A DNA stretch of 64,000 nucleotides from Neopararhizobium haloflavum (GTDB lineage Bacteria; Pseudomonadota; Alphaproteobacteria; Rhizobiales; Rhizobiaceae). Location: NCBI RefSeq assembly GCF_002750855.1, contig NZ_NWUC01000004.1, forward strand, positions 186,001 to 250,000, read 5' to 3'. Below, in pieces: positions 10,616-20,002 of the stretch. Within the stretch, counting starts at the first letter, position 1, and each line of letters opens with the position of its first letter. Position numbers and translations under genes: made by a program. The notes under the pieces were generated by a model. The model was not told where the DNA came from. It made no database searches and saw only the letters and a program-made list of their open reading frames with translations.

Positions 10616-10852
10616 TCAGGCCTGAGACTTCTCGATGTACTTGATCGCGTCACCGACGGTCAGGATTGTGTCGGCCGCGTCGTCGGGGATCTCGACACCG
10701 AATTCTTCTTCGAACGCCATGACCAGTTCGACCGTATCAAGGCTGTCCGCGCCCAGATCATCGATGAAGCTGGCACCTTCCGTCACTTTTTCGGCTTCGA
10801 CGCCCAGATGTTCGACAACGATCTTCTTCACGCGATCTGCGATATCACTCAT
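10616..10852 (-). CDS. acpP: Acyl carrier protein
   Basis: 78 residues, highly acidic. AcpP carries growing acyl chains on a 4'-phosphopantetheine arm attached to the serine of '[11 protein letters not shown]'. The ATG at 10852 is preferred over the open frame extending 17 codons upstream, because GAGGAAA sits at proper spacing before it and the product has the standard length. It is followed by fabF 121 bases downstream. The 257-base gap upstream towards fabG suggests its own promoter, as acpP usually needs high expression. Confidence 0.96.
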   Translation of the reverse strand: MSDIADRVKKIVVEHLGVEAEKVTEGASFIDDLGADSLDTVELVMAFEEEFGVEIPDDAADTILTVGDAIKYIEKSQA

Positions 10853-11109
10853 GTCGGTTTCCTCGACCTTCTCGTTTCGTCCCCGCCTCGTTAATGGCAG
10901 CAACGGCTCTAATCAAGTTGCGGGTGCCAAATTCACCAATGGCGCCCGTTCGATCGTCGTTTGCTGTGGATTGCAGAAACGAACACTTGGCTCGTCCTTC
11001 ACCGGTATCGTCCGGCAGCCCCGACGGATGGAAGCGCGCCATAACACGCTTTCAGAACGCCTGAAAGCCCTCATTCGGCGCGCTCGACGCGAAAAGACGC
11101 CTGTATTCG

Positions 11110-11847
11110 TCAGATCATCGCCATGCCGCCATTGACGTGAATCGTCTGCCCCGTGACATAGGCGGCTTCCTGCGAGGCCAGATAGGCGACGGCCGATGCC
11201 ACCTCGTCTCCCTTGCCCATCCGCTTGGAGGGGATGGCCGACAGGATCGCATCCTTCTGCTTATCGTTGAGCTTTTCGGTCATTGCCGATTCAATGAAAC
11301 CCGGTGCCACGCAGTTGACCGTGACATTCCGGCTGGCGATCTCCTGCGCGAGCGATTTGGAGAAGCCGATCATTCCGGCCTTGGACGCGCAATAATTTGC
11401 CTGCCCGGGATTTCCCGTCACGCCAACGACAGATGTGATGTTGATGATGCGGCCATGACGCCGACGCATCATCGGATGGGTCAATTCGCGCGTCAGCCGG
11501 AAAACGGCCGTGAGATTGACTTCCAGCACCTTGTCCCAGTCGTCGTCGGACATGCGGACGAAAAGGCCGTCCTTGGTAATGCCGGCGTTGTTGACCAGGA
11601 TATCGACGCCTTCCAAGTCCTTCTCCGCGCTCTCACCAAGCGCCTTCACCGCATCGCGGTCGGCAAGGTCGGCCGGGAACACCTTGACGCGCTCGGAGAG
11701 CTCGCTGGCAAGGGCCTCGAGCTTCTCGGCTCGGGTCCCGTGGAGTCCGACGGTGGCGCCCTGAGCATGCAGCATCCGGGCGATGGCCTCGCCGATGCCG
11801 CCCGATGCGCCGGTGACGAGAGCCTTGCGTCCAGTAAGGTCGAACAT
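11110..11847 (-). CDS. fabG: 3-oxoacyl-ACP reductase
   Basis: 245 residues, a classical short-chain dehydrogenase. It reduces 3-oxoacyl-ACP with NADPH. The cofactor motif 'TGASGGIGEAIA', the 'NNAG' motif and the Ser-Tyr-Lys triad ('ITSVVG...ANYCASKAG') are all present. It lies directly downstream of fabD and upstream of acpP and fabF, the standard fab order, which separates it from the paralogous SDR gene at 26.5 kb. Confidence 0.95.
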   Translation of the reverse strand: MFDLTGRKALVTGASGGIGEAIARMLHAQGATVGLHGTRAEKLEALASELSERVKVFPADLADRDAVKALGESAEKDLEGVDILVNNAGITKDGLFVRMSDDDWDKVLEVNLTAVFRLTRELTHPMMRRRHGRIINITSVVGVTGNPGQANYCASKAGMIGFSKSLAQEIASRNVTVNCVAPGFIESAMTEKLNDKQKDAILSAIPSKRMGKGDEVASAVAYLASQEAAYVTGQTIHVNGGMAMI

Positions 11848-11873
11848 GATGAATTCCTTTTCGTCGCTGGCGG

Positions 11874-12854
11874 CTATTCGAAATCCGGCGCATTGGCCGG
11901 TGCGGTCGGCATCTCGGGCGGGTTGGCGAGAAATGCGTCGATTTCAGCCGGCGTGCCCAATGGCTTGCCTTCCAGATCACGGTTGATGCGGCGCGCCAAG
12001 CCGGTCAGAACCTTGCCTGCCCCGACCTCATAAAGCGTTGTCGTCTCGTTGGCGGCAAACCACTCGACCGTTTCGCGCCAGCGGACCTGCCCGGTGACCT
12101 GCTCGACAAGAAGGTCTGCGATGATGCGCGGATCGGCCACGGGGGCAGCGCGCACATTGGCGATCAGCGGCACCACGGGCTCCTTCATTTCCACCTTATC
12201 AAGCGCCTCGCGCATGGCATCGGCGGCCGGTGTCATCAGCGCCGAATGGAACGGCGCGGAAACGGGCAGCAACAGTGCGCGCTTTGCGCCAGCATCCTTG
12301 GCCAACTCCGCCGCACGCTCCACGGCCGCCTTGCCGCCCGAGATCACCAGTTGTCCACCGCCATTGTCGTTGGCAATCTGGCAGACGCCGTTTGACGCCG
12401 CCTTCTCGCATATCGATTCGACCGCTTCGTGCTCCAGCCCGATGATCGCCGCCATGGCGCCCTCTCCGACGGGAACTGCCGCCTGCATCGCGTCACCACG
12501 CGTTCTCAGGAGACGTGCCGTATCTGCTACCGTGAAGGTCCCGGCGGCGCAAAGCGCGGAATATTCACCAAGCGAATGGCCCGCGACATATCCCACCTTG
12601 TCATGGATCGAGAAGCCGCCGGCTTCCAGAATGCGCACGACCGCCATCGACACCGCCATCAGGGCCGGCTGGGCGTTGGCGGTCAGCGTCAGTTCGCTTT
12701 CCGGGCCGTCGAACATGATCGCCGACAGTTTCTGTCCGAGCGCCTCGTCGACCTCGTTGAAGACGTCGCGCGCCTCGCTATAGGCGTCGGCAAGATCCCT
12801 GCCCATACCGACAACCTGGCTGCCCTGACCTGGAAATGTGAACGCGATGGCCAT
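11874..12854 (-). CDS. fabD: Malonyl-CoA:ACP transacylase
   Basis: 326 residues. It loads malonate from CoA onto ACP. The 'FPGQGSQ' start, the nucleophile motif 'GHSLGEYSAL' and the conserved 'PVSAPFHSALM' histidine region are seen. The start at ATG 12854 places 'MAIAFTFPGQG' at the N-terminus, as in the family; 19 further codons are open upstream. It is the first gene of the leftward fabD-fabG-acpP-fabF set and diverges from rpsF across a 337-base gap. Confidence 0.95.
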   Translation of the reverse strand: MAIAFTFPGQGSQVVGMGRDLADAYSEARDVFNEVDEALGQKLSAIMFDGPESELTLTANAQPALMAVSMAVVRILEAGGFSIHDKVGYVAGHSLGEYSALCAAGTFTVADTARLLRTRGDAMQAAVPVGEGAMAAIIGLEHEAVESICEKAASNGVCQIANDNGGGQLVISGGKAAVERAAELAKDAGAKRALLLPVSAPFHSALMTPAADAMREALDKVEMKEPVVPLIANVRAAPVADPRIIADLLVEQVTGQVRWRETVEWFAANETTTLYEVGAGKVLTGLARRINRDLEGKPLGTPAEIDAFLANPPEMPTAPANAPDFE

Positions 12855-13191
12855 GATGCGTCTATACCCGCTGATGGTTGCTTTTCTGGTGGAGGCTTCT
12901 GACACAGGCATTATTTCGAGGCAACGCCCCCTGCATATTCCCGAAGCGCTTGCCTTTCACTGCGAAATCCGTATAAGCGCGCTGTTCGCAACACCCGGTC
13001 ATCTGGCTGGTGGCTGAACGGAGGGTCGGTTTTCGCTCGCGAAAGCCGGCTGGAAAGAGAACTTTCTTGGCCTCCCGTGTCTCCGCTCTCGACCGTTCCG
13101 GCGCCTTTCTCGGATCGTACCGATCCTGGACAAGTCGTTGAGGCTTAGCCGCCGATCATCGGGTGAACTAGAAAAGAAAGGCAAGTCAATC
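12855..13191. other. Divergent intergenic region fabD / rpsF
   Basis: This 337-base gap has no credible gene. It holds the predicted rpsF promoter (12950-12977) and a leader of about 200 bases before the rpsF start. The leader includes a small hairpin, GGATCG-tac-CGATCC, around 13110-13130. In many bacteria rpsF leaders bind the S6:S18 complex for autoregulation; I cannot confirm that structure here by eye. The fabD side should hold the fab promoter, but no clear -35/-10 pair stands out. Confidence 0.5.
12950..12977 (+). promoter_or_regulatory. Predicted sigma-70 promoter of the rpsF operon
   Basis: TTGCCT at 12950-12955 and TATAAG at 12972-12977, separated by 16 bases, on the plus strand. 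Transcription would start near 12984 and give a leader of about 208 bases ahead of rpsF. This is an assignment by consensus only. Confidence 0.5.
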
Positions 13192-13584
13192 ATGGCTCTC
13201 TATGAACATGTATTCCTTGCCCGGCAGGATGTGTCCGCCCAGCAGGTCGATGGTCTCGTTGAACAATTCAAGGGACTGATCGAAGAGCATGGCGGCAAGG
13301 TCGGGCGTGTAGAAAATTGGGGACTGAAGTCCCTCACCTATCGCATCAACAAGAACCGCAAGGCCCATTACGCGCTGATGGATATCGAGGCACCCGCTGC
13401 CGCCATCACCGAAATGGAACGCCAGATGCGGATCAACGAGGACATCCTGCGCTACATGACGATCCGCGTCGAAGCGCACGAGGAAGGCCCCTCCGCGATG
13501 ATGCAGAAGCGTGACCGCGACGACCGCCCGCGCCGTGGCGATCGCGACGACCGTCCGCGTCGTCCCCGCGAAGACCGCTCGTAA
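13192..13584 (+). CDS. rpsF: 30S ribosomal protein S6
   Basis: 130 residues. S6 binds the central domain of 16S rRNA together with S18. The start '[13 protein letters not shown]' and '[22 protein letters not shown]' are typical. The C-terminus is a charged Arg/Asp-rich tail with 'DRDDRPRRG'-type repeats, common in alphaproteobacterial S6. The ATG at 13192 has an AAAGG motif upstream and gives the normal start; the frame is open 18 codons further. rpsR follows 12 bases later. Confidence 0.96.
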   Translation: MALYEHVFLARQDVSAQQVDGLVEQFKGLIEEHGGKVGRVENWGLKSLTYRINKNRKAHYALMDIEAPAAAITEMERQMRINEDILRYMTIRVEAHEEGPSAMMQKRDRDDRPRRGDRDDRPRRPREDRS

Positions 13585-13596
13585 GGAGAAGAGATC

Positions 13597-13845
13597 ATGG
13601 TCGATATCAACCAGATCCCGACGCGCCGGCCGTTTCATCGCCGCCGCAAGACCTGCCCGTTCTCAGGCGCAAACGCGCCCAAGATCGACTACAAGGACGT
13701 TCGTCTGCTGCAGCGCTACATTTCCGAGCGCGGCAAGATCGTGCCCTCGCGCATCACGGCCGTCAGCCAGAAGAAGCAGCGCGAGCTCGCCAAGGCGATC
13801 AAGCGCGCTCGGTTCCTCGGCCTGCTGCCTTACGTCCTGAAGTAA
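13597..13845 (+). CDS. rpsR: 30S ribosomal protein S18
   Basis: 82 residues, strongly basic. '[15 protein letters not shown]', '[19 protein letters not shown]' and '[22 protein letters not shown]' are the S18 signature segments. It is the partner of S6 in the 30S platform and is co-transcribed with rpsF, 12 bases away, with AAGGAG before its ATG. Confidence 0.97.
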   Translation: MVDINQIPTRRPFHRRRKTCPFSGANAPKIDYKDVRLLQRYISERGKIVPSRITAVSQKKQRELAKAIKRARFLGLLPYVLK

Positions 13846-13857
13846 TTTCGACAATCG

Positions 13858-13889
13858 GTCATCCGGCGTCCATACGGGCACCGGATGAC
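13858..13889. repeat. Hairpin after rpsR
   Basis: Perfect 9-bp inverted repeat, GTCATCCGG and CCGGATGAC, with a 14-base loop, starting 13 bases after the rpsR stop. No T-run follows, so it is probably a partial terminator or a 3'-end stabiliser that sets the ratio of rpsF-rpsR to the downstream DUF2232 and rplI genes. The role is inferred. Confidence 0.4.
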
Positions 13890-13990
13890 GGGCCTTTCGC
13901 GATCGGCGCGATCGGCGACATCGACAAACCCGAGTTGGGACAGGCGCGGCCTTTCCCTAACTGCTCAAAGCGGCAGGACAGCGATTGAAA

Positions 13991-14959
13991 ATGAACGTCA
14001 ATTCCTCTGCATTGATGGTGGGCATTCTGGCCGGTGCCGCCGCGGCGCTGCTGTCGATCAGCGCCGGCGAGCCGACCGCATTGTCGATCGTCCTTTTCGC
14101 GACGGCGACGCTTCCCATCCTGATCGCAAGTCTCGGCTGGTCGAACACCGCCGGCTTCGTGGCCGCCGCCATCGCTGGCGGGATCGTCTCGGCAGCGCTG
14201 TCGCCGCTCGCCGGCCTCACCTTCATCGCCACGACACTGGCTCCCGCCGCCTGGATCGGCCATCTTGCCAATCTCGGGCGTCCGGCCGAAGAGCTCGGCG
14301 GACCTGAGGGCGGCGTTGCCTGGTACCCGATGTCGGACATCCTCCAGCAGCTTTGCCTGCTGGTGGTCGCGGGCCTCGTCATCGTCGGCGTCGTCATGGG
14401 CTATGGCGAGGCGATGATCGCCGATGTCGTCGAACAATTCTTTGCCATCATGCAGCAACAAAGCGCCGACTTCACCGTCGGCGCCGACGAACAGGCCGCA
14501 TATGAGCGCTTCTTCCTGACCGCCTTGCCGGTCGTGCAGGGCGCGCTTTGGGTGATGCTGCTGTTTGCCAGCCTCTATATCGCATTGGCGATCGTGCGGA
14601 TATCCGGACGGGCACGGCGGCCCAAGGATGATCTGCCGGCCAGCCTGCGCATGTCGCGCACCAGCCTCTACATTTTCGGCGTCGGCCTAGCCGCCACCTT
14701 CTTCGGAGGCGTCGCCGGACTTATCGGCGCGGTGGTCTGCGGCGCCTTCGCGGCAGGCTTCACGCTGGCGGGGTTTGCGATCGTACACCACCGCACGCGG
14801 GGCAAACCCTGGCGCCCGCTTGTCCTGTGGGGCGCCTATCTCGCCGTGCTGCTGTTCACCTTGCCGATCGTGTTCTTCCTGATTTCCGGAATGTTCGACA
14901 CGGCGCGGGCCGTCCCGGTCAGCCAGACCAAACGGCCGCCAGACAACGACAACCACTGA
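13991..14959 (+). CDS. DUF2232 family integral membrane protein
   Basis: 322 residues with about eight hydrophobic segments spread over the length, separated by short loops. The family is uncharacterised; its position between rpsR and rplI is conserved across Hyphomicrobiales, which is the main reason for the call. A TTG six bases upstream (13985) has better spacing to an AGGA motif and is an alternative start. No catalytic motif is visible. The C-terminus ends in a short polar tail. rplI begins 31 bases downstream. Confidence 0.8.
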   Translation: MNVNSSALMVGILAGAAAALLSISAGEPTALSIVLFATATLPILIASLGWSNTAGFVAAAIAGGIVSAALSPLAGLTFIATTLAPAAWIGHLANLGRPAEELGGPEGGVAWYPMSDILQQLCLLVVAGLVIVGVVMGYGEAMIADVVEQFFAIMQQQSADFTVGADEQAAYERFFLTALPVVQGALWVMLLFASLYIALAIVRISGRARRPKDDLPASLRMSRTSLYIFGVGLAATFFGGVAGLIGAVVCGAFAAGFTLAGFAIVHHRTRGKPWRPLVLWGAYLAVLLFTLPIVFFLISGMFDTARAVPVSQTKRPPDNDNH

Positions 14960-14990
14960 CTGCCTCAGACAAACCGAAAGGACCAACATC

Positions 14991-15620
14991 ATGGACGTCA
15001 TTCTTCTCGAACGCATCGGCCGGCTCGGCCAGATGGGCGACACCGTCAAGGTCAAGGACGGCTATGCGCGCAACTATCTCCTGCCGCAGGGCAAGGCGCT
15101 GCGCGCCAACGACAACAACAAGAAGCGCTTCGAAGCCGAACGCTCGCAGCTCGAGGCGCGCAATGAAGAGCGCAAGTCGGAAGCGCAGACGATCGCGGAC
15201 AAGCTCGAAGGCAAGAGCTTCGTCGTCGTTCGCTCGGCCGGCGAGACCGGCCAGCTCTACGGTTCGGTCGCCGCGCGCGACATCGTCGCGATCCTCGCCG
15301 AGGAAGGCTTCTCCGTCGGCCGCAACCAGGTCGAGCTCAATCAGCCGATCAAGGCCATCGGCCTGCACAAGGTCGTTCTGGCCCTGCACGGCGAAGTCAA
15401 CGTCGAGATCGAGCTGAATGTGGCACGCTCCGCCGACGAAGCCGAGCGTCAGTCCGCCGGTGAAACGCTGACGTCCGCCGACGCAATCTACGGCGTCGAC
15501 GATTCTCTGCCCGCTGATGGCTTCTTCGATCCAGACGCCGAGTACAACGTTGAAGACGAAGGTGCAGGCGAAGAAGAAGCCGATGCGCAGGAAGACGAAG
15601 GCGACGAAGACAAGGGCTGA
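14991..15620 (+). CDS. rplI: 50S ribosomal protein L9
   Basis: 209 residues. '[36 protein letters not shown]' is split across the typical N-terminal rRNA-binding domain, followed by a long connecting helix and the C-terminal domain to about residue 150. The last 50 residues are an acidic Glu/Asp-rich extension, seen in many alphaproteobacterial L9 proteins. GAAAGGA precedes the ATG. A strong intrinsic terminator follows 32 bases after the stop. Confidence 0.96.
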   Translation: MDVILLERIGRLGQMGDTVKVKDGYARNYLLPQGKALRANDNNKKRFEAERSQLEARNEERKSEAQTIADKLEGKSFVVVRSAGETGQLYGSVAARDIVAILAEEGFSVGRNQVELNQPIKAIGLHKVVLALHGEVNVEIELNVARSADEAERQSAGETLTSADAIYGVDDSLPADGFFDPDAEYNVEDEGAGEEEADAQEDEGDEDKG

Positions 15621-15652
15621 CTTCGCCGCATTTCAGAAAGTGCTTGCCATGG

Positions 15653-15682
15653 CGGCGCCGGATTCTGTCCGGCGCCGTTTTT
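15653..15682 (+). terminator. Intrinsic terminator of the rpsF-rplI operon
   Basis: A perfect 10-bp GC-rich stem, CGGCGCCGGA and TCCGGCGCCG, with loop TTCTG, followed by TTTTT. It has all elements of a Rho-independent terminator and separates rplI from the cyclopropane synthase gene, whose predicted promoter starts within ten bases. Confidence 0.88.
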
Positions 15683-15685
15683 CTA

Positions 15686-15714
15686 TTGAAAATTCCAACA
15701 AATTGGCGAATAAT
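15686..15714 (+). promoter_or_regulatory. Predicted promoter of the cyclopropane synthase gene
   Basis: TTGAAA at 15686-15691 and AATAAT at 15709-15714 with a 17-base spacer, in a locally AT-rich patch immediately after the rplI terminator. The gene starts at 15748 with AGGGA in front of the ATG. This is a consensus match only. Confidence 0.5.
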
Positions 15715-15747
15715 TTTTGACAGTTAGCAGCGTAAAAAGGGATCGCC

Positions 15748-16998
15748 ATGAACCCTTTGATCAAAAGTCTGGCAACACGCCTCATTTCCAGAGGCACATT
15801 GCGCATCACCGATGCCGACCGTCGCACCCAACAGTTCGGGGACGGCACGGGCCAGCCCCTTCATCTTCGCTTTAACAGCAACCACGCCGCGTGGGCCATC
15901 GCTCTCGATCCGGCGCTGAAGCTGGGCGAATGCTACATGGACGGCGAAGTCGATATGGTCGAGGGGGACATGTTTGGCCTTCTCGAACTGATCTTCATGA
16001 ATGCCGGCCCTTATGCGACGAGCACTGCGCCATGGATGCGCGCGCTGAACCGATTTCGGCAAAGCACGCGGCAACTCCGCCAACTCAACACGCTCCAACG
16101 CGCGCGCCGCAACGTCCAGCACCATTACGACCTCTCCACTGCGCTTTACGATCTCTTCCTCGATGAGGACCGGCAGTATTCCTGCGCCTATTTCCGAAGG
16201 CCCGAGATGGACCTGGAGGAAGCCCAGCATGCCAAGAAGGACCATATCGCCGCAAAGCTCAATATGAAGCACCCCGGCCTCAAACTGCTCGACATCGGCT
16301 CGGGGTGGGGCGGGCTGGGGCTTTACATGGCACAAACCTTCGACGCCGACGTCACCGGCATCACGCTTTCGGACGAGCAGCATCTCTATTCGAACGACCG
16401 CATTCCCGCGCACATAAAGCGCAGTATCCGATTTCTGCTGCGCGACTTTCGCACGATCGAGGAACAATTCGACCGAATTGTTTCGGTGGGCATGTTCGAG
16501 CATGTCGGTGTTGGTAATTACGACGCCTATTTCAAAGCCTGCGCGCGGCTTTTGAGACGGGACGGCATCATGCTGCTTCATGCGATCGGCCGTGCCGACG
16601 TGCCTTCGTGGACCAACCCCTTCATTGCCCGCCACATCTTTCCCGGAGGCCATATTCCGAGCCTTTCGGAAGTTCTGCCCGCCATCGAACGCTCGGGTCT
16701 TTACGTCACCGACATCGAAATTCTGAGGCAGCATTACGCCGACACGCTTCGACACTGGCGAGAGCGGTTCATGGCACGGCGGAACGAAGCCAAGCTGCTT
16801 TATGACGAACGCTTCTGCCGGATGTGGGAGTTCTATCTCGCCGCGTCGGAATCGGCATTCCGCTGGCAGCGCCTCATGGTCTTCCAGATTCAGCTGGCTC
16901 ACGATGCGGCGGCGGTGCCTGTGACGCGCGATTACATGCTGGACGACGAGCGTGACCTCGCCGCGCCGCGAGGCCAGCATCGCAGACATGCGTGCTAG
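15748..16998 (+). CDS. Cyclopropane-fatty-acyl-phospholipid synthase family protein
   Basis: 416 residues. Family members transfer the methyl of SAM to cis double bonds of membrane lipid acyl chains, making cyclopropane fatty acids. The SAM-binding loop is 'LLDIGSGWGGLGLYMA', preceded by 'HHYDLSTALYDLFLDEDRQYSCAYF', which carries the conserved acceptor-site residues, and followed by 'FDRIVSVGMFEHVG'. The N-terminal 100 residues resemble the small lipid-binding domain. Rhizobia often have several paralogues, so the numbered symbol (cfa1, cfa2) is left open. The gene stands alone between the rplI terminator and dnaB. Confidence 0.9.
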   Translation: MNPLIKSLATRLISRGTLRITDADRRTQQFGDGTGQPLHLRFNSNHAAWAIALDPALKLGECYMDGEVDMVEGDMFGLLELIFMNAGPYATSTAPWMRALNRFRQSTRQLRQLNTLQRARRNVQHHYDLSTALYDLFLDEDRQYSCAYFRRPEMDLEEAQHAKKDHIAAKLNMKHPGLKLLDIGSGWGGLGLYMAQTFDADVTGITLSDEQHLYSNDRIPAHIKRSIRFLLRDFRTIEEQFDRIVSVGMFEHVGVGNYDAYFKACARLLRRDGIMLLHAIGRADVPSWTNPFIARHIFPGGHIPSLSEVLPAIERSGLYVTDIEILRQHYADTLRHWRERFMARRNEAKLLYDERFCRMWEFYLAASESAFRWQRLMVFQIQLAHDAAAVPVTRDYMLDDERDLAAPRGQHRRHAC

Positions 16999-17215
16999 AC
17001 GATCCCGACCATGCGTTACCGCCAACTCCAGCGGAGCCACCGCGCTTGGCGGCGAATCAGCTACAATCGCGATCGGTCAATGCCGTCGAGCGGACGGACT
17101 CATTTTTGCGTGTGGACGGTGGGGATAAGACTCACAAGGCGTGAATGAAGGTCGCCATGGCGGGGCCACATCTGTAGCTAGGGGCCGAGATGAAGGTGGG
17201 GTGGCGGCAAAGCCG

Positions 17216-18739
17216 ATGAACGAAGTCGTACGGAAACTGACGGAAGCAGGTAGCGCGCAGGCGCATTATCGCGAGGCGCCGAACAATATCGAAGCCGAGC
17301 AGGCGCTGCTTGGCGCCATTCTGGTCAACAACGACGCCTTTTACCGGGTATCGGACTTCCTCAAGCCGGTTCACCTCTTCGAGCCGTTGCATCGAAAGAT
17401 CTACGAGGTCGCCGGCGACATCATCCGCATGGGCAAGACGGCCAATCCCGTCACCATCAAGACCTTCCTGCCGGCCGACGAGAAGGTCGGCGAGCTGACC
17501 GTTGCACAGTATCTGGCCCGCCTCGCCTCCGAAGCCGTGACGATCATCAATGCTGAGGACTACGGCCGCGCGATCTACGATCTTGCCTTGCGCCGGGCAC
17601 TGATCACCATCGGCGAGGACATGGTCAACATCGCCTTCGATGCACCGCTCGACATGCCACCGCAGGGACAGATCGAGGATGCCGAGCGGCGGCTCTTCGA
17701 ACTGGCGGAGACCGGACGATACGACGGCGGCTTCCAGTCGTTCAACGACGCCGTGGCGTTGGCCATTGACATGGCCGGGGCTGCCTATCAGCGCGATGGC
17801 GGCCTTTCGGGGGTCTCGACCGGCATCCATTCGCTTGACCTCAAGATGGGCGGGCTGCAGCATTCGGACCTGATCATCCTTGCCGGCCGTCCAGGCATGG
17901 GCAAGACATCTCTCGCCACCAACATCGCCTTCAACATCGCGCAAGCCTATCAGCCCGGCGAAATCATGCCGGACGGTTCGCAGAAGACGGCGAATGGCGG
18001 TGTGGTCGGTTTCTACTCGCTGGAAATGTCGGCCGAGCAGCTGGCCACACGTATCATTTCGGAACAAACGGAAATCTCGTCTTCGAAGATTCGGCGCGGC
18101 GCCATCAACGAAGCGGATTTTGAGAAGCTGGTCGCCTGCTCGCAGATGATGCAGAAGATCCCGCTCTATATCGATCAGACCGGCGGCATCTCGATCGCCC
18201 AGCTCGCGGCACGCGCGCGGCGACTGAAGCGTCAGCGCGGGCTCGATGTGCTGGTGGTCGACTACGTCCAGCTGATGACCGGTTCGAAGAAGGCCGGCGA
18301 GAACCGCGTGCAGGAAATCACCGAGATCACGACGGGGCTGAAGGCACTTGGCAAGGAATTGAATGTTCCGATCATCGCGCTGTCCCAGCTGTCGCGCCAG
18401 GTGGAAAGCCGCGAGGACAAGCGCCCGCAGCTTTCCGACCTTCGTGAATCCGGCTCGATCGAACAGGACGCGGACGTTGTGCTTTTCGTGTTCCGCGAGG
18501 AATACTATGTCCAGAATCAGGAGCCGCGGCGCTCACCCGATCAGGTCGCCAGCGACTTCAAGGATGAGCAGTATCTCGCCTGGGAAGAAAAGATGTTGAA
18601 GGTCAAAGGCATGGCCGACGTCATCATCGCCAAGCAGCGGCATGGGCCAACGGGCACCGTCACGCTGGGCTTCCAGTCGGAGTTCACCCGCTTCGCGGAT
18701 CTGGCCGATTCATCCTATCTTCAGTACAGTCACGAGTGA
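17216..18739 (+). CDS. dnaB: Replicative DNA helicase
   Basis: 507 residues. The hexameric helicase unwinds DNA at the replication fork. The N-terminal helical domain begins 'APNNIEAEQALLGAIL', and the RecA-like domain carries Walker A 'AGRPGMGKTS', Walker B 'VLVVDYVQLM' and 'SREDKRPQLSDLRESGSIEQDADV'. No intein interrupts it. The ATG at 17216 is chosen because it matches family starts; a GTG at 17201 and the frame back to 17141 are alternatives. Its stop overlaps the alr GTG in GTGA. Confidence 0.94.
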   Translation: MNEVVRKLTEAGSAQAHYREAPNNIEAEQALLGAILVNNDAFYRVSDFLKPVHLFEPLHRKIYEVAGDIIRMGKTANPVTIKTFLPADEKVGELTVAQYLARLASEAVTIINAEDYGRAIYDLALRRALITIGEDMVNIAFDAPLDMPPQGQIEDAERRLFELAETGRYDGGFQSFNDAVALAIDMAGAAYQRDGGLSGVSTGIHSLDLKMGGLQHSDLIILAGRPGMGKTSLATNIAFNIAQAYQPGEIMPDGSQKTANGGVVGFYSLEMSAEQLATRIISEQTEISSSKIRRGAINEADFEKLVACSQMMQKIPLYIDQTGGISIAQLAARARRLKRQRGLDVLVVDYVQLMTGSKKAGENRVQEITEITTGLKALGKELNVPIIALSQLSRQVESREDKRPQLSDLRESGSIEQDADVVLFVFREEYYVQNQEPRRSPDQVASDFKDEQYLAWEEKMLKVKGMADVIIAKQRHGPTGTVTLGFQSEFTRFADLADSSYLQYSHE

Positions 18740-19866
18740 GCGGCGTTCAGGAGATCCCGAGCGCGCTGCGGCTCACGATCGATCTTGCGGCGCTGGTCGA
18801 AAACTGGCGCTTCATGGCGCTCAGGTCGCGGCCGGCACGCACCTCCGCGGTGGTCAAGGCGAACGGCTACGGATTGGGAATCGCGCCGGTCGTGCGCGCG
18901 CTTTACCAGGCCGGCTGCCGCGACTTCTTCACCGCCACGGCGCAAGAGGGTGTCGCCGCGAGGGCCGAAGCACCGCAAGCGCGCATTTTCGTCCTCAATG
19001 GTCTTTATCCAGGGCTTGAGGTCACGCTGTCAGCGGCCGGATTGATCCCGGTTCTGGCATCCCTCGAGCAGGTGCACTCCTGGCGCGATCATTGCGCCGT
19101 GGCCGGTTCCCTGCCCTTCGCCCTTCAAGTCGATACCGGCATGAACCGGCTCGGCGTTTCCCCGGCCGAAGCATGCGCGCTGGCCGCGGAGGGGCGATGC
19201 CAGAGCCGGTTCTCCCCGGAACTGATCATGAGCCACCTGGCCTGCGCGGACGAGCCCTCGCACGCTCTGAATGCGAAACAGCTGCAATCTTTCCAGACGG
19301 TTATGGAAGGCTTTGCAGAGATCGAATCAAGCCTGTGCAATTCGGCCGGCATATTCCTCGGCCGCTCTTATGTTGGCGATCTAACACGTCCGGGGATTGC
19401 GCTTTATGGCGGAGACTGCGTTGAGGGTGTCGCCAATCCGATGAAGCCGGTGGCGAGCGCAAAGGCGCGCATCTTGCAGCTCAGGCGCGTGCCTCATGGC
19501 GGCTGTGTCAGCTACGGCGCCACGCCACTCGCGCGCGACAGCGTCATTGCCACGGCTGCGGTCGGCTACGCCGATGGTTATCTGCGCAGCCTGTCCGGGG
19601 CGGCGATACCCCTGCGCCGGCTCAGCGGCGAGCGACCGGTCGGACACCTTGCAGGCCGCCACGTGCCCATTTTCGGACGGATCACGATGGACCTGACAAT
19701 GTTTGACGTCACCGATGTCGGCCCGGATGTTGCGGTCGGAGATTTCATCGAGCTGTTCGGGCACCAGCTACCGCTCGATACCGTGGCGCGAGCGGCCGGC
19801 ACCATCGGGTATGAAATACTGACATCCCTCGGTGATCGATATGCCCGTCAGTACATTGAAAATTGA
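18736..19866 (+). CDS. alr: Alanine racemase
   Basis: 376 residues, a PLP enzyme that interconverts L- and D-alanine for peptidoglycan. The PLP lysine is in 'SAVVKANGYGLG', and the second catalytic base tyrosine is in 'GCVSYGATPLAR'. 'GRITMDLTMFDVTDV' is the conserved C-terminal signature. The GTG start overlaps the dnaB stop by four bases, so it is translationally coupled to dnaB, the usual rhizobial order. Confidence 0.95.
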   Translation: MSGVQEIPSALRLTIDLAALVENWRFMALRSRPARTSAVVKANGYGLGIAPVVRALYQAGCRDFFTATAQEGVAARAEAPQARIFVLNGLYPGLEVTLSAAGLIPVLASLEQVHSWRDHCAVAGSLPFALQVDTGMNRLGVSPAEACALAAEGRCQSRFSPELIMSHLACADEPSHALNAKQLQSFQTVMEGFAEIESSLCNSAGIFLGRSYVGDLTRPGIALYGGDCVEGVANPMKPVASAKARILQLRRVPHGGCVSYGATPLARDSVIATAAVGYADGYLRSLSGAAIPLRRLSGERPVGHLAGRHVPIFGRITMDLTMFDVTDVGPDVAVGDFIELFGHQLPLDTVARAAGTIGYEILTSLGDRYARQYIEN

Positions 19867-19890
19867 CAATATTTTCAGTTAAACTTTAAT
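19863..19890 (+). promoter_or_regulatory. Strong predicted sigma-70 promoter upstream of the GNAT/JmjC pair
   Basis: A full-consensus TTGACA at 19863-19868 and TTTAAT at 19885-19890 with a 16-base spacer. The -35 overlaps the alr stop codon. The patch is clearly AT-richer than its surroundings. It would drive the two-gene operon starting at 20003 with a leader of roughly 100 bases. Confidence 0.6.
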
Positions 19891-20002
19891 CAATTCCGCG
19901 CATTTACCATCTATTTACTAGCGAGTTGCCGCGCCCGTTCGACCGCTCTACTTTCCCTCTCAGCATCAGCACTGCATGAGCTAGGTGAAAGGCGGCTGGA
20001 CG

